Source: Xestospongia bergquistia (Eukaryota; Porifera; Demospongiae; Haplosclerida; Petrosiidae). Taken from it: 64,000 nt of DNA. The notes beneath the pieces were generated by a model. That model had not been told where the DNA came from. It saw only the letters and a program-made list of their open reading frames with translations, and made no database searches. Position numbers and translations under genes: made by a program. Each line of letters begins with the position of its first letter. Position 1 is the stretch's first letter. Location: the NCBI GenBank assembly GCA_963965975.1, contig OZ014420.1:3312001-3376000 (forward strand), read 5' to 3'. This document shows positions 23,151 through 33,441 of the stretch, one piece after another.

Positions 23151-24889
23151 AGATGATGGATCACATACGAGGCTATACAGGGCATTGCTATATATACCTA
23201 CACAAAAGATAAACAAGATTTGAGGTAACACAAGACAAGGAGAAGAATACAATATAAGATGACTTGTGTTGTTCCATACCACCTATTGATGCCTGAGACT
23301 AGTGAAGCACCTACAATTAAATTATGATACCCATATGAACAACCTATAATATGATGCTCGACCACATTCAAGATACCTCATCAACCTCAAGATCCAAGCT
23401 GAGCCACAAACAGTAATCAATGTCTAATAATTCTCCAGATTCTCAAGACAAAACCAATTATTAATGTCCAGTGTTAGTTGTAGATAAATCTACTAAAGAG
23501 ACAAAAATAATTAGTAGTATATATAGTATAGTAAATGTATTAGTATACAACCTCATTATCAGCAGTTATAAAGGAGACTCAACTAGAACATCAACTACAG
23601 AATAAAATGATTAATTGGAATTTAAAAAAAGTATATAAAGATCACTCTTACATAGAGTAATGATTAGAGGACTGCAGTAGATCATCCTAGTCCAGTTATC
23701 AATGTCTCACTATAAAATTCCAATTACTCCCTGTCCTGTCATTACTATCTCGCCATAGAATTAAAGGAAATAATTAAACAAAACTATAATAATAGATCAA
23801 ACCTACAATCTAAACTATCAGAGAACTTGTAATACTTACATTGACTAGTGATTAGGAAACTTTACCAGATCATCTCCAGTCCAGTTATCAATGTCTCCCT
23901 ATAAAATTAAAGGAAAACGTTTAGTACAAGATCGTCAAAATTAATGATAGATCAAACTTACAATCTAAGTTATCAGAGAACATATAACATTATGAGCACC
24001 TATATAGTAGATCAAAATCCATCTAAAAATTAAAACATATGTTTAGTACAAGACTGTCCACATTATTATAACAGATATAACTTACAATAGTCATCAGTTA
24101 ATGTAGATCAGGTCATCATTACCAGCACTATAAGTGACCATTAAACTTACATACAGTACCTCATAGGACCTCACTAGATCATCTCCAGTCCAGTCATCAA
24201 TATATCACTATAGAATAAAATGAAATAGTTTAGTAAAAGATTGTCAAATTAATAATAGATAAACTTACAGTCTAGAGAACTTATTTTGATCATTAATCTG
24301 TCAATCCTATTAGAGTTCATTCAGTAATAATTGTACTATTTAACAAGTCAACTTATGTAACAGCTGGCGTATTAACAAACGTCATCAGATCATCTATTAT
24401 TAGTTATTAATAGACCTACTAAATGTAACAGAGATTTTGTTCTAAAATTATAGTTAATATATATGAGTTATATATTCTCACAATCATTAGAACATTATAT
24501 CATTATACTACAGAACAATAAGTAGTTATGTTAGGAAATTAGTAATAAATAGAAACAAGATCTAGATCATCTCAAGTTGGTGTAGAATAAGTTACTATAA
24601 TAAGAGAATAAATACTAAAAAATTCTTTTAATTACCTTACTAGCAGCAGAACACTGATCTCCAGTAAATCAGCAAACAGTCAAACTAGTCCTAAGAAGGT
24701 ATCATTTAAATTGTTGAGTTTATAACAGATCTCAATCAGTTGATCATCATCTCCAGTAGACTAGTAAACAACAGTCCTACTATAAAATAAAAAAAGTTAT
24801 TATATCAGTAAAGTAATTATTGTTAAGAGTCTGCTGTATACTAAAATTACTTAACAATTCTAGTGTACAACAGTTTATGTCAGTTATTA

Positions 24890-25300
24890 GAGATAAAAGG
24901 AAGAGCCAGATACAAAGAAAACCTTCAGATGTCCTGTAAAACCCTCCAATTCTAGAAAAACCACAGATACCTGCCAAATTTCAAATCCTACAGGCCAGTA
25001 GAAGTCACAAGAAGTCCTAGATGCCAGTGAATCCTAGACACCAAAAAGGTAAAATTCAAGATGCCAGGGATAAGCAAAAAAAATTTAGATGTTGAAAAAA
25101 TCCAGATGCCAGAAAAATCCTGGATGGATGTAAAAAGTCAAAAAAATCCTTGATGCCAGAGTAGAATGCTAAATGTCAGAAATAAGCAAGAGAAAAGTAA
25201 CAAAAAATCGTTGATGCTAGGTGGAACCTCAGATGCCAGGTAATTCTCACAAAAAGGATAAATTGGTAATTCTCAAAACAAGGATAAATTAGATACTTGT
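24890..25300. repeat. Minisatellite with GATGCCAG phrase, third partial copy
   Basis: Repeats of AGATGCCAG with AATCCTAGA, related to 17,815-18,110. The macro-repeat ends in this tract. Confidence 0.6.
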
Positions 25301-25779
25301 TAAACCAAGATACCAGCTTGTAATTGGTGTAATCATAGAAATTGGTAACATAGGGATGTTTGAAAAAGGCCAAAGAACTATGATAGTTCTAATTAGAACA
25401 ATGATGGATAGAAAAGAAATAGTACAAAGGTAACAAACATATCTTACTAGTGGATAAAGCACAGTACATGAACATTGTGGGTCATACACAATGATAATAT
25501 GTACAAGAGCTAATATTGACCACAGTTGTAAAAGTTATAGGAGATTGTAACAAAATACAGAACCATTACCAATTACAGAGTTGTAACAAGTCACAGTAGA
25601 TGGTGTGGAGGGATCAAACACAGGTGTTATCATTAAACAATAACTCTGATAATGTACAATAGTGACAATAGATCATAACACAGGTGCTATAATCTTGAAT
25701 GAAACAAAATTCAATGAGAATAACATTGTTACACACATAAGAACAACAACACACTAAAAGAGATCATGATAATAATAAC

Positions 25780-25936
25780 CTCTTTTGTCTCATTCATTGC
25801 CTGATCTGGTGGTGGATAATTATTGTTATTTTTATAGGATATAAGTTTATCATCTTGGGTTATGATTTTCATACACTGCACTTGCAGCTCAATTTGTTTT
25901 TTCTGGCATCTCCAGTAAATTGTAACGTCAAGGTAT
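25780..25936 (-). CDS. Orphan exon candidate, function unknown
   Basis: A 157-nt opening lies between AACACAG and GAG|GTTATT on the minus strand. It reads VTIYWRCQKKQIELQVQC, then MKIITQDDKLISY and PPPDQAMNETKE. The first part looks like a short coiled coil next to a TM end. It lies downstream of the stop codon of the channel-like gene at 26,361, so it belongs to another gene or is chance. No family is recognised. Confidence 0.3.
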
Positions 25937-26360
25937 CTGTGTTAAATGTATTATTTGTAGCATTGATAAAAAAGGAAAGCCCCTCTTGAGTCTTCACAAA
26001 TTCTATAATAATTCAATGCTTTCTAAATACTACTGCCTTTCTTATTATAGTTACCAATACTCTGCATAGTGTGTACAGCTGAATTGATAATATGCCTTCT
26101 TTATTATATTTTGCAAAGACATAAATATTTATTCAAAGAATGTGCTGACAGAAAAATGCAAACTGCTCAGAAAAGGTATTATGCCCGATAGTTTAAACCA
26201 TTTGGCATTAAATCATGAATAGATAGGTACAATAGAAAATGGGGAATTGAGAAGCTACACCACCTCTTTTTTATTAGTAATACATATAAATTCATAGCAA
26301 AACTTGGCACATGACTGAATAAAGTAAATAATTCTTTTGAATCAAATTGTTGTGTTCTTT

Positions 26361-28254
26361 TCATTCTGTAGGGTCAGTAATAATAAGATCTGTTGAAGAT
26401 ACTTGATTTCTTCTATTAAGTAATGTGTAATAAGTGCTCATCTCATGGTCAAAACTATTCTCTATTTTTTGCAAACTTGATATTTCTTTATCATCTTTAG
26501 TCTAAAGAGGCAAACGATTGACATAAATACATTGTAATTTATAAAAATACCTTGAAATGATCTATATACTAGTATTTAGGATACAAGCGTAGTAGTAAAA
26601 ATTATAATAGAATAATTATTGTCATAACTAAAACTATTGCAAATACTTACATATTTATTATTATCCATACACTTGTACAAACCAGTGCCACAAGTATTGG
26701 TATATAATAGAACACTGCTAAGAGTACAGCAAACATAGTCAAACAGTACTAGCACCATCACATTGAGGAATGCTCTGAAGTATAGGTCAAAGTATCTTGT
26801 AACAGTGTGTTAGATAGTAACATGATTAAAATGGCAAACATTTCCAGCACTAACCAGTTAGTTGACTGTTGTTTATATGAGTTAAATAACCATATATAGC
26901 AACAAATACTACCAAATATACTAAAAAGATAATCTGTGTAGTAATGAGAATGATCAGTAATAATTATATTAAATGGTTAAAGTAACATTATTATTAGACA
27001 GTGATCAACATATAGGACAAGAAAAATTTTTAAATTATAGCCACAAACAAGAAAACAACTAATATCTTATTGTTCTACATATCATGTGTCTAGTCTTTAT
27101 TTATTAAATTAAACCATGGTTACATTACTTACTGGATGATATGGTAAAGCTATGATCAAAACTAGTAAGATAGATATCTGAATTAACTCAATTCCACACC
27201 AAAATCTAAACTTTTCCTGAAAGGCTCCTTAAATGCTAAACCCATCTTCTTCATAAAATAGTACTTCTATAAACAAATTGTGACATTAAATAGTTACTGA
27301 TGTTATTTATCATTGAGATAAAATATACCTTTGCTCTTATGCTAATACTTACACCCCAGACTAGGAGATAGGTAGATGTCTTTTGATCCCTGATCCAGAA
27401 GTTCAATGATGCTAGAGAAATAAAACTGGTGTGAGAATATCAGAACTATTGACAGTTGTAAGATAAACTAACAAGTTCCAAAATGCTTGTGAGAGAGAAT
27501 TAAAATATTCGTTTCCTTCATCAATGTCAAAAGTCATCATAGTAGTATTAGCCTCATTATCACTGTAATTTGTATGGCATGGAAAAATTATAAGCCCAAT
27601 CATAGCAAACAAAAATATTACTAGTATCAGTAATATATTAATACTAAAAAGTCGAAAGAAAGTATAAACAATAGCTTTTAGAGCTTCCCTAATTAATTTA
27701 ACTTGAACTATTAGAAACATTGGTCGTAGAAACAGATGAAGAAAAGTAACTATAGTCAATGCATACGTATAACCATTCACAGAATACATTATAATACTGA
27801 CAACTAACAGTATCCATGTCATAAGTATTGCTATGATGTATGTAATGTTTAACTTGAAATCAACAGCATAAGACATACATTTGTATAATTTTCTAAATTC
27901 TCTGCCACTTTGAAATAACGTATATCATCTAAGAACAACATCATTTGTCACAACTAACAGAAAAACTATTTCAAGTACAGTACTAGTCCTGAAGTATGAC
28001 TTGTTATCTCCAGAGTTCTCTTCTTTACCATGATAGTCAGATGATGATGACAATGAATGCTGGTTCTCGAAAAAGGGAAACAATATTAACATAAGAAGTG
28101 GAGCTCCTTTGAAGAACAGCTGAAAAGGAAATGAGTGATAGTATTTTCTTAACTGTAACATTCTCCTTGTTAGTCTTGGAACCAATGGACAATAATTAAG
28201 AGCATCTAACAAAGTTCATTCAATAAGGGGATTATCAACATCTTCATCTACCAT
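26361..28254 (-). pseudogene. Two-pore channel (TPC)-like cation channel, broken
   Basis: The strongest evidence is the pore phrase NSLSQAFWNLLVYLTTVN then SSDILTP, which matches the domain-I filter region of TPC channels (family pattern LTTxNxPDVMxP; endolysosomal Na/Ca channels). Ahead of it lie DALNYCPLVPRLTRRMLQL with the first membrane segment (28,212-27,925), and helices S3-S6 (27,876-27,412). Other exon candidates: 27,266-27,133 (membrane segment ELIQISILLVLIIAL), 26,933-26,855 (IIFLVYLVVFVAIYGYL), 26,795-26,651 (FLNVMVLVLFDYVCC) and a last exon 26,501-26,361 with stop, joined in phase to the previous one. The likely start ATG at 28,254 is followed by an in-frame TGA at codon 13. A second TGA is at 27,927, a frame change near 27,415 and a TAA in the 27,266 exon. 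A domain-II pore was not found. I read it as a decayed host gene copy. Confidence 0.65.
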
Positions 28255-28885
28255 GATGATGAGCTAATAATGACAAACTCAAAAAGGTCAATCTTTCAAA
28301 GACAAACAACAGCTTACCAAGCAACAATAAATATATTTAATATTCAGATTATTCATATATCTAGTTCATATATTCATTTACTTGAATAATGTCCATTTTT
28401 GGATGAAACCATGTATAATTTTTATCTAAAATAATTAGAATTTATAATTATCTAAATGACTCACTATTTTGTACTTATAATGTAAATGTACATGTCCCAC
28501 AACTGTTACTGTGACAACAGAGGGTACTCACTATTTGGAACAAACTACACTGTGTTATTGGATATTCATTAAAAGACAACCTTTCCCAATGAGCAGGTTA
28601 GTATTGGCCAGTATTTGTCTGAAGTGATAGATATATACATTTTTGCTTTAGCTGTTTCAGTGGACAACTAAGAATATGAAGCATTTCAGTATCAATAATA
28701 TTTTTTAAGTGTGTTATATCATTTGTTAGAAAGAAAATCAAAAGCATTGTATCAATAGTGAATGACTATTAAAGTAATGTGTAATATATATTACTCAAAT
28801 ATTGATATGGTATAAGTTACTTCAAACACACAGTTTTAATACTACAATATAGTATGTTCTACTATTCCAAAAGACAAAATACTAA
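28255..28885. other. Stretch without a supported gene
   Basis: AT-rich, no recognisable feature. Confidence 0.5.
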
Positions 28886-28889
28886 AATC

Positions 28890-29725
28890 AACTATATATT
28901 GTTAAAACATTAAGCAGCATAGAAGAAGCATTGACACTTTTAGATATTGGAGGTAATACTGCCCTTGTTTGTAATTACTTTGAAAGAAAGACAGGAAAGG
29001 TTGCGACTAACCAGGATTTTCACAACATAAAAAGGAAGTTTTTACATCTCAATGAGTCTACTGAGTCTGACAATGTTTCAGGAAGTTTCCTGAACTGATT
29101 ATCTTAGATGGCACATACAAGATCAATAATGCTGTTATGGCTCTCTATGGGTGTGGTAATTCATGCATTGTAGCCTATTGTTTTGTTGCTCAAGAAACTA
29201 AAGTCTTATTTGTAAACTTTCTTCAGATATTTAAGAAATATAATCCAAGGTAGGGAGACATCAAAGTCACTCTAATAGACAAAGATATGACAGAAATTGT
29301 TTCTATAAATGATGAATTACCACATACAGTTAATCTACTCTGCCAATTTACATGTTGAAGTACATCCATACAAAGATATCATCTTACTCTTGTAATCAAG
29401 ACCAAAAGGAAGAGCTAATGAAGCTTACTAAAAAGGCAGTTTATTCACATTCAGCACAGGAACTAAAGGAGACAATGAAATGTTTAGAAGATTTATCGCC
29501 TCAATTTCTTGAGTACATTGTCCAAGAACTGGTTATCCTGTAAACAAAGTTGGTGTACTTATGAGCAGAAAGATCTTTTCAACACTACAACCAACAGGAT
29601 TGAAGCTTATCATCGAGTATTAAAGCTCTATTTAAAGAGCTCTGCTTCTCTTGAAAGAATGTACACATCACTAAATACTTCTGAGCAACTGTACATCCTT
29701 TGCAGCACATAAAATTGCTAAAGAG
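28890..29725 (+). pseudogene. MULE transposase core of ZSWIM type, broken
   Basis: The plus strand carries the characteristic FPELIILDGTYKINN, then KVTLIDKDMTEI and CQFTC, followed by KKAVYSHSAQELKE and TTTNRIEAYHRVLK. These are the landmarks of the MULE/SWIM (ZSWIM1/3-like) transposase domain, whose D-D-E residues fall in LDGTYK and IDKDMTE. The upstream part (DIGGNTALVCNYFERKTG, DFHNIKRKFLHLN) also fits. There are several frame changes (around 29,085, 29,350 and 29,530) and one TAG (29,251). The SWIM finger itself is not visible. The DNA-binding N-terminal half lies nearby but on the opposite strand. Confidence 0.75.
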
Positions 29726-29777
29726 TACAAAAGAGCTTCAAGCAGATCATACTAAATTATCGAAGTTGATGATAGCT

Positions 29778-30475
29778 TTAAGGTTTGTGGTACAACAGTT
29801 TGTGTAATACCTCTATTGATGTCTTCTTGCACATGCTCCTTTTTCTCTGCAATGAAGCTTGCAATGAAGTTTCCTTGTCATCATTTAATTCATTTATTAG
29901 TGCAACAACAAAAAAGATATCTTCATTGCTAACCTTATTGGAGACCAAGAAGTACAACTGCAGTGAATATCTGAATGTGGCTACTTCAAGTGAGAATACT
30001 GACGTGGAAGTATTGAAACATGTGGAGGTTAGCCCTACAATGTGAGCACTAATTGGATGGTTATGACTTTTGTGACACCTATGGATGACAAATGCATTTA
30101 TCTTGCAATCATAATTAAACTGGATTTCAAAGGGACATCCACTAGGTAGGACATTTTGATGTGTGCGGAGACCTTTTGATTTACACCTGAATGAGCCAAA
30201 ATGTTTACAAGTATAACCAATCACAACTCTTTCAGAAGTTGATTCTCAGGGTTCCTGACCTATACAGAATAACAGTTGCAATTACTAATAGTATAGAGAC
30301 ATAAGCTGATCCTTAACCAATATGACAGTCATCAAAAATACCTTTTTATTGTAAGATTCAACTGATTCTGATTTGTAAACTTTTAAAGGATGATGATGTT
30401 TATCTTGTAGATATTTTATAGCATCCTCCACTATATTCGGTGCAACAGAATATTTAGTGCAAATAAATTTTCGGT
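29778..30475 (-). pseudogene. FAR1/ZSWIM-type N-terminal DNA-binding domain
   Basis: An exon at about 30,470-30,360 reads VAPNIVEDAIKYLQDKHH, then HPLKVYKSESVESYNKK before GTATTT. After an AG at about 30,272, an exon reads SERVVIGYTCKHFGSF, then LRTHQNVLPSGCPFEIQF and HRCHKSHNHPIS. The C-x-C/H-x-H spacing is the WRKY/GCM1-like zinc cluster found in FAR1 and ZSWIM proteins. One in-frame TGA precedes SERVV. The frame then runs on, acidic and without known domain, to 29,778. It is the partner half of the MULE core at 28.9 kb but inverted relative to it. Confidence 0.65.
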
Positions 30476-30605
30476 GCTACTAGCAATAATGTCTTTTAAT
30501 GAGATCAGTTAATGGTGTGTGTTTGGAACATTTACTGAAGCAGATGAATTGTACAGTGTACAATATACAGTGGAGGGCTCAACTTCACTTTCTTTCACTA
30601 AACCT

Positions 30606-30661
30606 ATAATAATAATAATAATTATTATTATTATTACCACTATTATTATTATTTTTTTTTA

Positions 30662-30692
<31 letters not shown>

Positions 30693-30780
30693 TAATAATA
30701 ATAACAACAACAACAACAACAACAACATAACAGCAACAACAACAGCAGCAACAACAACAACAACAACAATAACAATAATG
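30606..30780. repeat. TTA/TTG microsatellite (3' tail of the non-LTR element)
   Basis: On the minus strand the coding region stops at 30,782 and, one base-triplet on, runs directly into (TTG)n then (TTA)n. On the plus strand it reads AAT/AAC repeats. The tract also contains an inverted (AAT)n/(ATT)n junction at about 30,620-30,665. Confidence 0.9.
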
Positions 30781-30781
30781 T

Positions 30782-33440
30782 TTACGTGTCGTTAAAGTGA
30801 TATTCATTCATGCCGAGCCCATCTTCATTATTAAGACCTTTCCATTTTGTGCAAGATCCTCGAATACAGAGACCGGTTGCTCTAACCTGGGCAAAGCTTA
30901 GTTTAGTTTTCACCCAGCATAGAGTGGTGCTGTATGATCTCTCCCATTTCGAGGATAAAGTGTCAGAGAGACGTTTAAGAAATATTGACATTTCGGTATC
31001 CATGAGTCCATCTACCGCACACACAATGGGGTGAAAGAAGAGTGACGCCTTTCACAGACAGGGTTATATTTTGACTTCTTTTCTTGTTCTACTTTGCAAA
31101 GGACTTGAGCAGGTGGAATGTTTCGATAAGAGGGGGCATCCGAGTCCAGGACGCGAACATCGTATAATGACATCGCTTGTGATTGCCAGACACCTCTGAT
31201 ACCGATATCTGCTTTAAGATTCCTGTCTGAATCGGGGCTGTCATCAATAACAGGTTACTTAATTGTCTGACTCCAGATCTGGGAAGACAGTTCGATAATT
31301 ACATCTCGTATCTCGTTGTGTCGTTGGACTATCAATCTGCCTTTGCGACAGTCGAGAGCATGTGAGGTACTAAATGGTTCCCCGCAGCCGTCACAATGAG
31401 GGTGGATATTTAACAGAGGTTTTAGATACCGTATACATAAGGCATCCCTGAATTCTGTGGCAGAGAGGTCATAGTGATCTTTTTGAATGGGAAATGTATT
31501 CAACCAATTAGTCAGTGAATATCTGTGACGTTGTAAAGATCTTTGATGGGTTGGATCAGCTTGATTGAATACAAAAAACCAGATCTGTTCGTCAGTGATG
31601 TACTTAATTTGGTTGAATTGATGACGAGCTTCTGAGACTGTCATGATGTGATCCATGAGAGAAAATTCTGAATGACAAGTAATTGAATCCACAAGTATCC
31701 TTGTGGCAGCTCTTGACGAGTCAAAGGTGGTGATAGCCGTGATGGTAGGTATTCTGATATTGAGACCTCCCATCTTTATTGGTAGTGAGAAAAGTGTACG
31801 GTCTAAGTCTGAACAGTCATGACCTAAGAGGGAGGGAATGAATGTGGAACCGAGTAAGTCTTCCAATGCCTGGAAGGGTAAGGATGAACCGTTGTCTCTT
31901 ATCACTCTCTGTATGAATGTCCATTCATGTTGTAAAGATTTAGTTAGAGCGATAAAGGCAGCCTGAGGCTGTGTCTTGGCGATGGTGGAGAGGAGTTCAA
32001 TGTGGTGAGACCATTCTTGCACTTTTGACTTTACGTAGGACGTAGTGCCTCTCTCGTCACCAATAAAGCCTCCTAGGAACCTATGACCAGTAACAACATT
32101 AACTCCATGGTTATTAAATAAATTAGTTGCTTCATTGACTAGAGACTCGCTGACTATAATGAGGCTCTTGGATGGTTCCGGAGAGTAACCGTATCTAGGA
32201 CCAACATTTAGGAGGTTTTCAAACCATGTCAACAGAGAGGTGATACTGCCTAAGGCTGAAGAGTCGTCAGCATACCATAATTGGGTGATATTAGGATGAT
32301 CTTCTAATTCGTTGATCAATGGTAAAGTGGCTATGGCATAAGAGAACATTGATATTGGATCACCTTGTACTACCCCTTCTGAGCTGAAGAGGGTCTCTTT
32401 ACAGTTTTTGATAATAAGAGGGGACCTGCCTCGATGGGTATTGAATATATATCTTGAGGTGTGAGGCCATAGGATAAGACAATTCCAAAGTGAAGAGAGT
32501 CTATTAATAGAGTTGAAAGCATTCTTGGCGTCTACGATTAGCATACCCCAGTCTCCTTCATGAGAGTGCAAGAGAGTGGAAGAGATAAGAGGTGGCATGA
32601 ATTGCTCCTTCTATTCCACATTTCAGACCAGCGCAGAGCTGTTGAGACCCACATACTGAGGTAGCATCATCCTTTGTGATAAGACAGATTGATTTACTAA
32701 CAATCCTTCAAAGTGTTTCGCCGATTCCGATTGGACGGATCCCTGGGAATTTATCTAAAGCGATGAGTTTATTTGAGAAGAGAGCTTGAAGGTGGGTCTA
32801 GGGTACTATAGAATTACCAAGGAGTCGAGCGAGGTTGGCAATGGTATCACTTAGCTTCCTACTATGAGAGCCAAAGCGACAGAGTATGTCCTGCCAGTGG
32901 GAGGCATCACAACCTCTGGGGCCTGCACTACCTTGAATTCTTCTACGATTTGAATATGGGAGCCTGTAACTTCTATGTCCTCTATATCTGGAAGGTTGGT
33001 AGCATCTAGGAGGGTGGAAGAGTGAGGAAGATGTGTGATAGGATGTTTGGATTTGAGTGCATCTAGAACTGAAATAGGTGGATCGTTAGGATCTGATGTG
33101 TGGATAGAATCGCTGGGTTTGAGTACCGAGCCTTTTTAACGAGTTGTTAACCACCTCATGGCTGCTCTCACCTTGCCAAGTAACATTAATCTAGTGAAGA
33201 CTCTTTGGGTGTGATCTTGATTGTGAGGTGATTGACATTTGAGTGGAAAGCTTTGTCACATCTGCTGGCTTCCTGAATGAGCAGGTTGAACTTATTATTA
33301 TCCCATAGGTCTAGTCTTCTGTTAAGAATACGTATAATGTCGCGTATTTTATTGGTTGACTTATCTTTCTGTAGAATTAGTGAGCTGAAGGTGATGAGCC
33401 TTTCGGATGGGTAACAGCCATTAATAAAGAGTTGAATCTC
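30782..33440 (-). mobile_element. Non-LTR retrotransposon copy 1 (RLE-type C-terminus)
   Basis: A 447-codon frame (32,598-31,255) is a reverse transcriptase: VDAKNAFNSINR, EGVVQGDPISMF and the catalytic LWYADDSS near 32,270. Then come thumb sequences, a zinc-knuckle-like CDGCGEPFSTSHALDC followed by RHNEIRD, and after one in-frame TAA (31,257) the segment IRGVWQSQAMSLYDVRVLD. The order finger plus DVRV/DVTV is what the restriction-like endonuclease of R2/CRE/R4-type elements looks like (inference). The end reads KLSFAQVRATGLCIRGSC. Upstream, FPGIRPIGIGET and VCGSQQLCAGLKCGIEGA precede the main frame, with a frame change at 32,598 and a TGA near 32,730. The 5' part to 33,440 is more decayed. 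Few breaks, so comparatively young. The 3' end is the TTG/TTA tract. Confidence 0.8.
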
Positions 33441-33441
33441 A

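Larger units (their letters stand above)
16840..24200 (-). repeat. Dispersed exon-like units with splice-site-like borders
   Basis: On the minus strand many 50-75-nt units sit between TTTTATAG or TTTTTAG and a GTAAGT or GTAAGA. Examples have their donors near 16,845, 19,732, 20,365, 23,649 and 23,850. Several translate to IDNWTGDDLV with a FSDHYSM end, for example 19,732-19,790 (open) and 20,365-20,415 (open, ETWTGNDLVRLSNHYS). Others carry one-base indels or a stop. A second type encodes WTLIYYIDIHNV-like sequence with donors near 19,848 and 20,482. They look like a repeatedly duplicated exon pair of a decayed minus-strand gene. No family is recognised. Confidence 0.5.
16780..25300. repeat. 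Macro-repeat: about 2.3 copies of a 3.9-kb unit
   Basis: Long stretches recur at a nearly constant offset: TGTGTCAAGTTGATATTTAG at 18,122 and 22,041; CTGAGACTAG with the following 250 bases at 19,381 and 23,293; AGACAGCTG with flanks near 17,850 and 21,735. The offsets are about 3,880-3,920 bp, and the ends of the unit show extra sub-repeats (a block containing CTACTAAATGTAACAGA at about 17,320, 20,780, 21,490 and 24,417). A partial third copy runs from about 24,370 to 25,300. Each unit is exon-like repeats, then two minisatellites, then exon-like repeats. Confidence 0.85.

Noticed and set aside
27925-28254. TGA recoding (selenocysteine or altered code) in the channel-like gene
   Set aside because: Other pseudogenes here also carry TAA and TAG, the same gene has a TAA and a frame change, and no SECIS-like element was seen.
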